A stretch of DNA of 64,000 bases, from assembly GCF_903772925.1 (NCBI RefSeq), contig NZ_LR812090.1:3680599-3744598 (forward strand). The letters run 5' to 3'. This document shows positions 43,764 through 52,460 of the stretch, piece after piece (the first letter of the stretch is position 1; every line of letters starts with the position of its first letter). The notes beneath the pieces were generated by a model that saw nothing but the letters and a program-made list of their open reading frames with translations, was not told the origin of the DNA and did no database searches. The position numbers were made by a program, and so were the translations under genes. The DNA is from Alteromonas macleodii. GTDB taxonomy: Bacteria > Pseudomonadota > Gammaproteobacteria > Enterobacterales > Alteromonadaceae.

Positions 43764-46172
43764 TTAGTCGAACTTGTACTGTAAGCTTACGCCATATGTA
43801 CGCGGGTTATTCCAGTTTGCCTGAATGGAGTTGATAGGCAGCCCATTAAGCACTTGAGACTGAACCACTGCACGAGTAAGCACTTCTTCATCCGTCAGGT
43901 TATTTGCAAAGAAATCGACGTTTAAATTTTCATTTACTTCCCAAGAAATGCGAGCCGTTACCATGGCGTGAGCATCTACTTTTGTTTCAGGAATATTGAT
44001 ATCAAACGCGTAGTGATCGTCAACAAAGTTCACATGAAGATAAGGCGTTAAGTAACCGCCATTTGGCAATGAGTACTCATACCTTGCGCTTAGGCCCAGC
44101 GTATAATCAGGCGACATAGCTGGAGAGTAACCCGCAAAGCTAAACTGGCTATTTGGATCGTTTATATCCTGACGGCCATCAACATTGCCTAACCCAAGTA
44201 GCGGCTGAAGTTGAGAATTACCTACAGCAAAGTCGTCAGCGAACTCGGCGTTAAGAAGCGCCAAAGTTGCATTTAACGTTAACTCGCTTAGTGGGCGCCA
44301 TTCCAAATCAGCTTCTAACCCGTAGGTGTCAACCTGACCACCGTTTTCATAGTATTCAAAGGTTGTACTAACGCCAGTAGAAACGCACTGTGCCACGGTT
44401 AAGTCAGTTGTTGTGTCGTTACACGAAACTGCAAACAACTGCGCTTTCACGTCGTCGTATTGGTTTGCAAAAGCAGAAACATTAAACCGAACGGTGTTAT
44501 CGAATAAAAAGCTCTTCAGGCCAATTTCGTAAGAAATAACTTCTTCATTGTCGTATAGCGGATCGGCGCCACGCGCTACCACCCTCGCGTCGTTAGCACC
44601 ACCAGTACGATAACCTGTTGCTGCACTGGCATAGACCATCATGTCTTTTGCAACATCTAGCTCATAAGCTAACTTCCACAATACCGCTGAGTCGTCCCAA
44701 TCGGGAATTGAATCGCCTGTAAATGTCTTTTCGTCTTTGTTGTAGCGAAGGCCAACCAACAAGCGGTTGCTGTCGTTAAGTTGATAACGAGCTTGCCCAA
44801 ATACGGCTACAGAGTCGACTTCATGCGGGTCGTGATTTGGATTTCCCCACGAAGGAACCGTAATAGAATCTGGCTCACCGTTACCGGTTGTATCCTCACG
44901 CCACAGCCATTCCCAATCCGCTTCTTGCGAGAACAAATAAACGCCTGCTATCCAAGAAAACGGGCTATCGCTTTCAACAGACGACAACTGTAGTTCGGTA
45001 GAAAACGCTTTTTGATCGTCCTGACGTCCAAAGCCACCAACAAAGTCTAAGCCACCATCGCTGTAGTCGTTATCGTAGAATTGCTCGCCTGACAGTTCAG
45101 AGTAGTTAGTGGTCCACTTTGCGTTTGCCCAGTCCATCGCCCAGTCGAGTGTCAAGGTTGCCGACCACGCTTCTTGGTTATCAAAAGACACCGCATTTCT
45201 GTATACATCGTAAGGGCCTTCATCATCTCGCTCTGCATCAGCTGGCTGATAAATGTGGCCAGGTGTTACCGTAGCAATAGGGTTGTAAACGCCCGACCCC
45301 GGTGAAGTTTCAGAAATTTGATAACCCGCAATTTGTTGGTAACCCCAAATCGCTTCTGAGTTTGCGTCTTTCTTACTGTAATCAAGGCGAAGCAATGCAG
45401 TAACATCGTCTGAGAATTCGTATTTAGTCGTGTTACGTAAGTAGAATTGGTTTTTCTCGCGTAAATCGTCTGACGAGCCCGGCAAGAAATGGTTTTCGAT
45501 CATGCCGTCATGACGGTCGTGACTCATGACAAAGCGCGTAGCGGCCTTATCACTAAGCGGCAGGTTTAGAATAGCTTCATAGGCCGAACGGTCATAGCTA
45601 CCATGAGTAAGTTTCACAGAACCACTGGTATAGCCAAGTTCAGGCTGCTTTGAAATAACGTTGATACTACCTGCAAATGTATTTCTTCCATACAATGTTC
45701 CCTGCGGCCCGCGCAGTACTTCAATGCGCTCAATATCAACGTAAGCCCCTAAGCCACCGGTGGTCGTTGGCACATAAATACCATCCTGGAAAATACCAAC
45801 AACTTGTTCAGCAATACCTGTACCGGCCACGCCGACTTCGTTGGTACGAGCACCACGCATAGCGGGACGAACTTCACCACCCGAGCTGCCTATTCTTAAT
45901 CCGGGAACAACGTTTTCAAGACCGCTAATATTTTCAATGCCGTTACGCAAAATATCATCTGCACCTAACGCGCTTACAGAAGACGATACTTCCTGCAAAT
46001 CTTGAGATTGTCGGTTTGCTGTTACTTCAATACGTTCAACACCCGCTGCTTTAGCTTCGCTGTCAGGGGTTTCTTGTTGGGCGCTAGCGCAAAAACTAAC
46101 GCTGATTAGAAGTGCACTTTGAATAGCGCGGGAGAGGTATGTTGTATGGTACTTTCGTTGGTCTTGCTTCAT
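43764..46172 (-). CDS. TonB-dependent receptor of the catabolic locus
   Basis: The 802-residue receptor has a signal peptide ending near CASAQQ, a TonB box region (VERIEVTANRQSQDL) and a plug with NVVPGLRIG and RGPQGTLYGRNTFAGSINVISKQP. The long barrel ends in YGVSLQYKFD. The RGPQGTLYGRN form is typical of receptors that serve catabolic loci in Alteromonadales and sphingomonads, rather than siderophore receptors. It would bring the unknown substrate into the periplasm. An operator-like palindrome lies 140 bp upstream (46312-46329), matching one in front of the symporter, so co-regulation is likely. Confidence 0.85.
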   Translation of the reverse strand: MKQDQRKYHTTYLSRAIQSALLISVSFCASAQQETPDSEAKAAGVERIEVTANRQSQDLQEVSSSVSALGADDILRNGIENISGLENVVPGLRIGSSGGEVRPAMRGARTNEVGVAGTGIAEQVVGIFQDGIYVPTTTGGLGAYVDIERIEVLRGPQGTLYGRNTFAGSINVISKQPELGYTSGSVKLTHGSYDRSAYEAILNLPLSDKAATRFVMSHDRHDGMIENHFLPGSSDDLREKNQFYLRNTTKYEFSDDVTALLRLDYSKKDANSEAIWGYQQIAGYQISETSPGSGVYNPIATVTPGHIYQPADAERDDEGPYDVYRNAVSFDNQEAWSATLTLDWAMDWANAKWTTNYSELSGEQFYDNDYSDGGLDFVGGFGRQDDQKAFSTELQLSSVESDSPFSWIAGVYLFSQEADWEWLWREDTTGNGEPDSITVPSWGNPNHDPHEVDSVAVFGQARYQLNDSNRLLVGLRYNKDEKTFTGDSIPDWDDSAVLWKLAYELDVAKDMMVYASAATGYRTGGANDARVVARGADPLYDNEEVISYEIGLKSFLFDNTVRFNVSAFANQYDDVKAQLFAVSCNDTTTDLTVAQCVSTGVSTTFEYYENGGQVDTYGLEADLEWRPLSELTLNATLALLNAEFADDFAVGNSQLQPLLGLGNVDGRQDINDPNSQFSFAGYSPAMSPDYTLGLSARYEYSLPNGGYLTPYLHVNFVDDHYAFDINIPETKVDAHAMVTARISWEVNENLNVDFFANNLTDEEVLTRAVVQSQVLNGLPINSIQANWNNPRTYGVSLQYKFD

Positions 46173-46718
46173 CGTGATAGTTCCCGGATTAATAAAACCT
46201 TATCTGCAGTAACCTGTTAGTGCCCTGCGTTTATCAAGCCTTTGATGACCCTGCCTGTGACAACATCATACTAGGTTGTTTAATTCTTGGTCTAAACAAA
46301 CATACAACTCAATTTACTTCGAAGTCAATAAAAATGTTCAAAGATTGTTAATTCATGAATTTTAATTTTTTGTTTAAATACATTAAGAACAAATAATATA
46401 TTGTAATAAAAGGATTTATTTATAAACAAAGAGCTTTAACAATGACAGTTAAAATAAGATTTCGAAGTATAAATATAGACTTCAAGTCAAAAATGACTGG
46501 TAGGATCTGCATAGAAAAATGGCACTCGGATGGATAGAAACCGAATGCTGATGCATGAGTTAAGCATTAGTGAAAAAAGGTAAGAAAGTGCATTTGAGAT
46601 AGCTTGGGTTATCAGAAAGCCCACCTAGCAAAAACGGACGTTTTGCTAGGTAGCTTCGAGGGAAAATGACGTCAGTCAGTACACCAATTTCAGGTATAAA
46701 GCCTTTGGTATTGTTCGA
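46173..46718. other. Intergenic regulatory region of the receptor gene
   Basis: No gene is visible in these 546 bases. They hold the operator-like palindrome at 46312-46329. A second, weaker copy (ATTTCGAAGT, 46459-46468) and a shorter relative (GACTTCAAGTC, 46478-46488) are also present. At 46623-46651 is a perfect 11-bp hairpin (ACCTAGCAAAA with TTTTGCTAGGT) after the NTF2-like gene, with no T run. Confidence 0.55.
46312..46329. promoter_or_regulatory. LacI-type operator, receptor copy
   Basis: ATTTACTTCGAAGTCAAT is an inverted repeat with central CG and one mismatched pair. It shares the core ACTTCGAAGT with the perfect site at 47767-47786. It lies 140 bp upstream of the TonB receptor start. 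The likely binder is the LacI-family protein encoded at 57077-58099. Confidence 0.65.
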
Positions 46719-47717
46719 TTAACTGTAGGTGGCAGTGCGCGATAAGATATCTAACCCTTGCTGTTTTAACCAATAAGGCACATCCATCAACACCCAGTTT
46801 TCCAGTAATTTATCCCCTTTGCGATAGTACACATCAACCACTCGCATGTCGGCACGAATACCCGACGCCGGCATGCCGAACAAGCCGCCACCAGCCGTAT
46901 TCGATAGGTTCGGCCAGCCAAAGAAACAGGCAAAATTGCCTTCACTAAAGCGCGCCACATGACCATTAAAAACTTTATCTTTCAGTCCCTTACGAAAAGG
47001 AAATTGATGTTGCTGCTGGTAACGCTCGATAGTAAATGTAGCCCCTATTCCCGCTGGGCCATACCACACCATATCTTCACTCCAGCATTTGGCGAGAAGC
47101 TCTGGAGGACAGTTGTCGTTACCCGATTTATTTAAAGAATCTAGGTCTTTTACCATGTCCTCAACCAGCTCAATGGTCTTTTTAGACTCCTGAGGATCTT
47201 GCTCTTCAAACAGTAAACCGTTGTGATCACATGGCCCTGGATAAACAAACGTATGGCCTGTTTCTACGGGCAAAGGATTAAGCCCAACTTGCTGCATTAG
47301 TGCAATTAAGTCGAAGAAAATAGCGTGGCTAACTATCTTATCTTCACGTACTTCAAAAAACTCGGCATACCGTAAAAAAGCCAGTTTGCCCGTACTTCTA
47401 ATGCCAAGAAATGGCTTGTCGAACAGTCCAGCAAAGTGACCCATCGACATAACCCACTTGCCTTCGCCGGCGCTGTTATCTCCCGCCATGAATACGTCCT
47501 CACGGCGCTTCATACGCGTAAAACTCTGTTTTAACGGCTCCCACAACTCTTTCACTAATTCTGCTGGAGTCGAACATTTATCAAACGGATAGCAGGCATA
47601 AATCTTTGCATTTTCATCAACATACGATTTCACTACGCCTTTAACATCACTTGCCTCACCTTTGTCAAAAGCGGCTTGATAGGATCTGACAACGGCTTTT
47701 TCGCTATTAAAACTCAT
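46719..47717 (-). CDS. Tandem NTF2-like (SnoaL-fold) protein
   Basis: The 332-residue protein contains two NTF2-fold units (about 5-150 and 175-325). The matching pairs are WVMSMGHFAGLFDKPFLGIRSTGK with FACFFGWPNLSNTAGGGLFGMPASG, and LRYAEFFEVREDKIVSHAIFFDL with VVDVYYRKGDKLLENWVLMDV. The second unit carries MVWYGPAGIGATFTIERYQQQH, shared almost exactly with the protein at 61270-62286. NTF2-fold enzymes can dehydrate or isomerise hydroxylated substrates. It is divergent from the symporter gene, with the perfect operator between them. The function is unknown. Confidence 0.8.
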   Translation of the reverse strand: MSFNSEKAVVRSYQAAFDKGEASDVKGVVKSYVDENAKIYACYPFDKCSTPAELVKELWEPLKQSFTRMKRREDVFMAGDNSAGEGKWVMSMGHFAGLFDKPFLGIRSTGKLAFLRYAEFFEVREDKIVSHAIFFDLIALMQQVGLNPLPVETGHTFVYPGPCDHNGLLFEEQDPQESKKTIELVEDMVKDLDSLNKSGNDNCPPELLAKCWSEDMVWYGPAGIGATFTIERYQQQHQFPFRKGLKDKVFNGHVARFSEGNFACFFGWPNLSNTAGGGLFGMPASGIRADMRVVDVYYRKGDKLLENWVLMDVPYWLKQQGLDILSRTATYS

Positions 47718-47766
47718 GACTTACGCCTCTTTGTTTAAAAAATTGTTAATACTGGCCTGAAATAAT

Positions 47767-47786
47767 TAATGACTTCGAAGTCATTA
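47767..47786. promoter_or_regulatory. Perfect 20-bp LacI-type operator palindrome
   Basis: TAATGACTTCGAAGTCATTA is a perfect palindrome with central CG, as LacI-family operators have. It lies between the divergent starts of the tandem NTF2-like gene (47717) and the symporter gene (47850), about 50 and 64 bp away, so one repressor dimer could control both. Related copies lie at 46312-46329 and 59461-59478. Confidence 0.82.
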
Positions 47787-47849
47787 TGTATTAGGTTGAA
47801 TATTATTGTAAATAGAAAGCGCGCTTATTAAGCAGGCAGAGTAAAGAAT

Positions 47850-49463
47850 ATGACTGAAAATTTTGGCGTTTTAAACTGGTCTATCTTAGGCGGGTACATC
47901 ATTGCCAACCTGTTGCTAGGTTTGGTGATTGGTAAAAATATAAAAAATTCCGACGATTTTTATCTCGGTCAAAAACAAACTCCGTGGTGGGCAATAGGTA
48001 TTTCGGTTATTGCCACTTACGTTAGCGCCATGACGTTTCTTGGGGCACCAGCCTGGGCTTATTCAGAGGGGCTATCCGTTATAGCACTTCATTTGAACTA
48101 CCCTCTCGTCATCATGGCTGTAATCATATTCTTTTTCCCATTCTTCTATAACGCGGGTGTCGCGTCCATTTACGATTACCAAGAACGGCGTTTCGGCAAG
48201 CGTGCCCGCGCCATGGTATCCAGCATTTTTATGCTAAGCCAAATCATGAGCTCAGCAGCTATTCTTTATGCTACCTCTCTTGTGTTGTCGTTCATTACTG
48301 GCGTACCTGTAGTGTGGTCTATCGTTATAGTTACTGCCATAGCGCTTATCTACACCATGATGGGCGGCATTACTGCCGTAATTTGGACTGACGTTATTCA
48401 GTCAGTGATCTTATTTGTGGGCGCGGGCATCATTATGTACGCCCTGCTTGAAAGCGGCGACACTACGCTATCTTCATCAATGAGCGAGCTTAAAGCTCAG
48501 GGTAAATTAAACCCACTTAATTGGGACTTCGACTTTACTGAAGAAACTACAGTGTGGAGCGGCATTATTGCTATGACGCTGTACCACATCACCGTATACG
48601 GCACCAACCAAATGATGGTGCAGCGAACGCTGGCTGCCAAGAATATTGGTGACGCCAAAAAATCTTATTTATTAATGGGTTTCTGCGCGTTCTTCATCTA
48701 CTTCTTCTTCATTGTACTTGGCGTGTTGTTCTACGACTTTTATCAAGGCAAAACCTTCGAAAACAGCAACACAATCATTTTGCAGTTCGCAACCGATTAC
48801 GGCTTGCCGGGTTTAATGGGCATTATTGCAGCCGCGGTTATGGCCGCTTCCATGTCTAGCCTAGACTCCTCATTTAACTCGCTATCGACAGTGGCAACTA
48901 TCGATTTCTACATCAAATACTTCAAGAAAGACGCGTCGGACGCCCATTACCTTAAGGCTTCACGTATTTTCACCTTGTTCTTCGCCGTACTTATTATTTT
49001 TCCAGCAATTGGCTACCACCTATTCAGTGAAGGCTCAATTTTAGAAATTTTGTCTAAAGTAGGCTCCTATTTTGTAGGTGCGCAAATGGGCATGTTCTTC
49101 TTAGGATTTTTCTCTAAGCAAACAACCGAAAATGGCCTGATCATTGGTACCTTAAGCGGCTTTATTGTTGTGACTTTAGTGGCCTTAAATACAGATATCG
49201 CGTGGCCTTGGTACTGCATCATAGGTGCAAGTGCCAACATTGTGGTGTCTATGATTGCTAGTCGCCTTATCGATGGCGTTCAAACCGAATACAACGCTTA
49301 TACCATTAAAGGGCAGCAGCAACACTTCGCGCGCGAAGGTCTCGATGAGAAAGAGCAAGGATGGTATCGCGTACCCGGCCGCGTAGACCCAATCAACTAC
49401 ATATTGTTTGGGTTCTTCTTACTCACACTCGTGTTCTTATTTTCAATTCAATTTATGTTTTAA
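47850..49463 (+). CDS. Sodium:solute symporter (SSS family)
   Basis: The 537-residue protein has about 13-14 membrane helices and the SSS family layout. It starts with an extracytoplasmic N-terminus, then KNSDDFYLGQKQTPWWAIGISVIATYVSAMTFLG. The GGITAVIWTDVIQSVILFVGA and AAAVMAASMSSLDSSFNSLSTVATIDFY signatures follow. It imports a solute with sodium across the inner membrane. SSS carriers of sugars, sialic acid and carboxylates share these motifs. The position after the perfect operator and before two NTF2-like genes makes it the likely inner-membrane importer of the locus; the substrate is unknown. Confidence 0.9.
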   Translation: MTENFGVLNWSILGGYIIANLLLGLVIGKNIKNSDDFYLGQKQTPWWAIGISVIATYVSAMTFLGAPAWAYSEGLSVIALHLNYPLVIMAVIIFFFPFFYNAGVASIYDYQERRFGKRARAMVSSIFMLSQIMSSAAILYATSLVLSFITGVPVVWSIVIVTAIALIYTMMGGITAVIWTDVIQSVILFVGAGIIMYALLESGDTTLSSSMSELKAQGKLNPLNWDFDFTEETTVWSGIIAMTLYHITVYGTNQMMVQRTLAAKNIGDAKKSYLLMGFCAFFIYFFFIVLGVLFYDFYQGKTFENSNTIILQFATDYGLPGLMGIIAAAVMAASMSSLDSSFNSLSTVATIDFYIKYFKKDASDAHYLKASRIFTLFFAVLIIFPAIGYHLFSEGSILEILSKVGSYFVGAQMGMFFLGFFSKQTTENGLIIGTLSGFIVVTLVALNTDIAWPWYCIIGASANIVVSMIASRLIDGVQTEYNAYTIKGQQQHFAREGLDEKEQGWYRVPGRVDPINYILFGFFLLTLVFLFSIQFMF

Positions 49464-49495
49464 AAGCCAAACTCAGCGCTTTTGAGGGAGATTCT

Positions 49496-50584
49496 ATGAG
49501 CGAAACATCCATAGCAAAAACGGTGTATTGGCAGCCTCTGCATGACATGCTGGACCCTGCACGAAGTAAAACGCAAACCTTAGCGGGTTTCGATGAAGAG
49601 TTTGTCGACTTAGCAGACTATATTTTGCGCATTACCCATCGTATTTGGGAGCAGAAAAATATTGGCGCTTGCTACGATTATTATGCTGACTACTGCCCGG
49701 TACATACGCTTGGCGGTTATGCCGACAGTGTTGATGTGGTGGTTCAAAATACGTTAAAAACCATTGCCGCCTTCCCTGACAGGTCGCTTATAGGTGAAGA
49801 CGTTATTTACCGTGAAGAAGCCAACGATGTGTATTATTCGTCGCACCGTATCACCAGTATTATGACCAATAAGGGCCCCTCTGAATTTGGCGCGCCAACA
49901 GGCAAAACCGGGCGTGTAACCACCATTGCAGACTGCATGTGCAGAGACAATAAGATTTTTTACGAATGGCTAATGCGAGACAATAGCTTTCTTATCGCTC
50001 AGCTTGGTATTGAGCTAGACGATGCTGCAGCGTTTCAAGCCAAGTTTCCTGTTTCGAGCACGTTTACCCAATGGCTAAATGAAGAGTACGCACGAACATG
50101 TGCTAACGAGGCATCGCGCTGGGAAGCATTGCCAGAACAAGACAAGCCGTGGGGCGACTTTGCCAAATCATGGGCCGACCAAATCTTCAATAAGCGCATG
50201 TTCAATAAGCTCTCTGACTTTTATAAACCTAATGCGTCAGTGCAGTGGCCGGGCGGACGCCAAGCCACTGGCAATGCAGCTATTGGCGGCATGTTCATTA
50301 AGTACTTGGCCAGTTGCCCAGACGCCAACATGGTAGTAGATCACATTTGCGTTACCCATTACGACGACAATCGCGTGAACATTGCGCTTAGGTGGGGACT
50401 GGCAGGTCATTACAATGCTACACAAAGCAAATATGCGCAGTTTAATCAGCAACCCCATTACATTTTAGGTGCAACTCATTTTGAGATTGAAGACGGTGTA
50501 ATAGCCAAGGAGTTTACGGTGTTTGACGAAGTAGCAGCGTTGGCAAACCTTATGCGCAAACTACCACAAGCGACGGAGGCATAA
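49496..50584 (+). CDS. NTF2-like (SnoaL-fold) protein, long form
   Basis: The protein has 362 residues from ATG 49496, preceded by GAGGGAG. The open frame extends left to 49361, but that part lies inside the symporter gene. It has an N-terminal unit (about 30-175, with EQKNIGACYDYYADYCPVHT) and a C-terminal unit (about 225-355, with SDFYKPNASVQWPGG and ALRWGLAGHYNA). Both have NTF2/ester-cyclase character. Between them is a helical, tryptophan-rich linker. It follows the symporter by 32 nt and precedes the next gene by 2 nt, so all three are one operon. The reaction is unknown. Confidence 0.78.
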   Translation: MSETSIAKTVYWQPLHDMLDPARSKTQTLAGFDEEFVDLADYILRITHRIWEQKNIGACYDYYADYCPVHTLGGYADSVDVVVQNTLKTIAAFPDRSLIGEDVIYREEANDVYYSSHRITSIMTNKGPSEFGAPTGKTGRVTTIADCMCRDNKIFYEWLMRDNSFLIAQLGIELDDAAAFQAKFPVSSTFTQWLNEEYARTCANEASRWEALPEQDKPWGDFAKSWADQIFNKRMFNKLSDFYKPNASVQWPGGRQATGNAAIGGMFIKYLASCPDANMVVDHICVTHYDDNRVNIALRWGLAGHYNATQSKYAQFNQQPHYILGATHFEIEDGVIAKEFTVFDEVAALANLMRKLPQATEA

Positions 50585-50586
50585 GC

Positions 50587-51465
50587 ATGTTAAGCACAAT
50601 TCAGCAGTTGCTAGAAAAACAAGACACACAAACACTTACCGCTGCCTTGCTTCATTCAAGCCGCTGGCTTTTAGGAGAAAGACTGCACTACGGGCCAATT
50701 CAGCAACGGGGTTTAATGGCTAATTGGCTTGATATTACAACGCATTTTGAGACCTTTGAATTATGCGCGAAGGTGCAAAGTGGTGATGTTGAAGCAGGCG
50801 TATTTTGTCTTTCATCAGCATCGACCACCACATACTTTATTGCACAATGCGAACATCGCAATGGCGCTATCAAGCAATTGCTTCAATGGGTAGACAGTGC
50901 TTCACTAGCGGCACACTACAATACAAAAGAAGCCCCTGGCTATGACAACTCGATGTCGCTACCTTTTTGGCCGGAGCCAGACCCATTACAGCTGAGCGAA
51001 TTTGACCCTCAACTTCATCTTAAGACAACCCATGCGGGCATTAACGATGTGGTTGCAAGTAACACTAGCGATAAGAGCAAGGCGCTACTGTCGCGATGGT
51101 GGCAAGTGTGGCAAGGCTTCGACACGGCTGGCATCAAAGAACTATACAGTGACGCTACCCATATTAGCGTAAATAGCCAAGTGTTAAACAAAGAAGGTTC
51201 CCCTTCAGTCTCGTCTTGGCTGACTCAACTTGAGGGAAAGTTACACCGCCGTTATTGCCAGTTGGAACAAGTAATAGCTGATGAAAGTAACGCGCTAGTT
51301 AGATGGCGAATAGATGCAGACCTGAAGACTGATAACGGCCTAGTACGCGTGCGCCTGCCCTTAGCAACCATGCTTACGTTTAAAGAGAATAAGATTGTGA
51401 GCGAGTACTGGGTAGTTGATTCTATCGCGTTTGAAAAACGCTTTGGTGCCCCCCTTCCCTTCTAA
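50587..51465 (+). CDS. NTF2-like (SnoaL-fold) protein, divergent
   Basis: The 292-residue protein begins 2 nt after the preceding stop, with GGAGG before the ATG. Its C-terminal half (about 165-290) is a recognisable NTF2-type unit (LLSRWWQVWQGFDTAGIKELYSDATHISVNSQ, then ALVRWRIDADLK and LTFKENKIVSEYWVVDSI). The N-terminal half may be a degenerate copy (DITTHFETFELCAKVQSGD). It ends the symporter operon, which is closed by the terminator at 51528-51557. The function is unknown and its family match is weaker than for its neighbours. Confidence 0.7.
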   Translation: MLSTIQQLLEKQDTQTLTAALLHSSRWLLGERLHYGPIQQRGLMANWLDITTHFETFELCAKVQSGDVEAGVFCLSSASTTTYFIAQCEHRNGAIKQLLQWVDSASLAAHYNTKEAPGYDNSMSLPFWPEPDPLQLSEFDPQLHLKTTHAGINDVVASNTSDKSKALLSRWWQVWQGFDTAGIKELYSDATHISVNSQVLNKEGSPSVSSWLTQLEGKLHRRYCQLEQVIADESNALVRWRIDADLKTDNGLVRVRLPLATMLTFKENKIVSEYWVVDSIAFEKRFGAPLPF

Positions 51466-51479
51466 CCACCCTTTTTAAG

Positions 51480-51520
51480 CTAACGTATCAGCTTCCAGTC
51501 ACTAAAATTTGATACGTTAG
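51480..51520. repeat. Inverted repeat directly before the operon terminator
   Basis: CTAACGTATCA (51480-51490) and TGATACGTTAG (51510-51520) form a perfect 11-bp stem. It stands 14 bp after the stop codon and just before the canonical terminator, giving two stacked hairpins. It may protect the mRNA end or bind a protein. Confidence 0.6.
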
Positions 51521-51527
51521 AATTTTG

Positions 51528-51557
51528 CGCCTCTCCGTGTGTAGAGGCGTTTTTTTT
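51528..51557 (+). terminator. Rho-independent terminator of the symporter operon
   Basis: CGCCTCT (51528-51534) pairs with AGAGGCG (51543-51549) around an 8-base loop, followed by eight Ts (51550-51557). Confidence 0.9.
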
Positions 51558-52460
51558 GGCTTTCTATTAGTGGTGATTAGAGGTTGAGGGGTTAGTTTTT
51601 TTGTGGATGCTTTAGTTTTAAGGGACGGCTGTTGGCAAGGAGCGGATATTCAGAAAATTTCCTTGAACTTCGGTCCTGGTCTCAGATTCCTATATGGAAA
51701 ACATTCATAAAAACGTAAAAAGTGATAATAAGTGATCTGAGGCTATAGCCCCTTGTATTACTGCTGATGACCGTTCAGTCAAGCGGACATCAACAAATTA
51801 ATAATGCATATAGACAAATTAGACTCTCCGATTACCGCCAATACTTGTCGAGCCCAGCAGGTTTTCGAACCCGCACAAACCTCAAGCTTTGACGACTACA
51901 CCATCCCACGATGGTTTTGACTTTGATGCATAAGTTGCAAAACATGCGAGAGCTTGAGCATACTATATGTTGAGGCAAGAACTTCCACAAATCTCATTTC
52001 GAATTTTAGGATCACAGTTCAGTTCACTGAATTACCTTGGCGAAAACTCATTTCATATTTTCTTCAAAACACCTATTAGGAAAACCTACCAGAATCAAAT
52101 ACGGCTGCCATTGTGCCTAGTATGGCGTTAATGTTTCTTATGCTCCGTCCATAATCAGCGATGGCACGTTGATGGCAGCCAGCGATGCCCTAGCGGATAG
52201 TTATCCATTAGCCAGCACGGGCCGTGGTGAGCTTCTGCCCTTTTGATCAAGAAAATCGCGTTCGTAGTGAGTAAAGTCGCTATTACAATAAGGGGATCCC
52301 CCTACTTTAGTATTAATTATTATTAATGCTTAATAAAGTGCACGCAATGTTAGCATCTCATTAACATTTATTTAGCAATCTGCAAATACCTAAGTTAAAT
52401 AAACGAATTTTCTTAAGCTTAAGTTAACGATTGAAGGTCTTGACCTGAAACGGAGAATTT
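51558..52460. other. Long non-coding stretch before the molybdenum hydroxylase genes
   Basis: About 900 bases without a credible gene. The right part (52300-52440) is very AT-rich and probably holds the promoter of the hydroxylase genes. A short hairpin ACCATC/GATGGT lies near 51900. The sequence looks like decayed or inserted DNA, but I found no clear IS end or recognisable remnant. Confidence 0.5.

Noticed and set aside
49361..49495. N-terminal extension of the NTF2-like protein starting inside the symporter gene
   Set aside because: This part is another frame of the symporter coding region; the ATG at 49496 has a good ribosome site.
51845..51912. tRNA-like sequence on the minus strand (T-arm-like GCGGGTTCGAAAACCTGC)
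   Set aside because: The T loop would have an extra base and no acceptor stem or anticodon arm can be formed.
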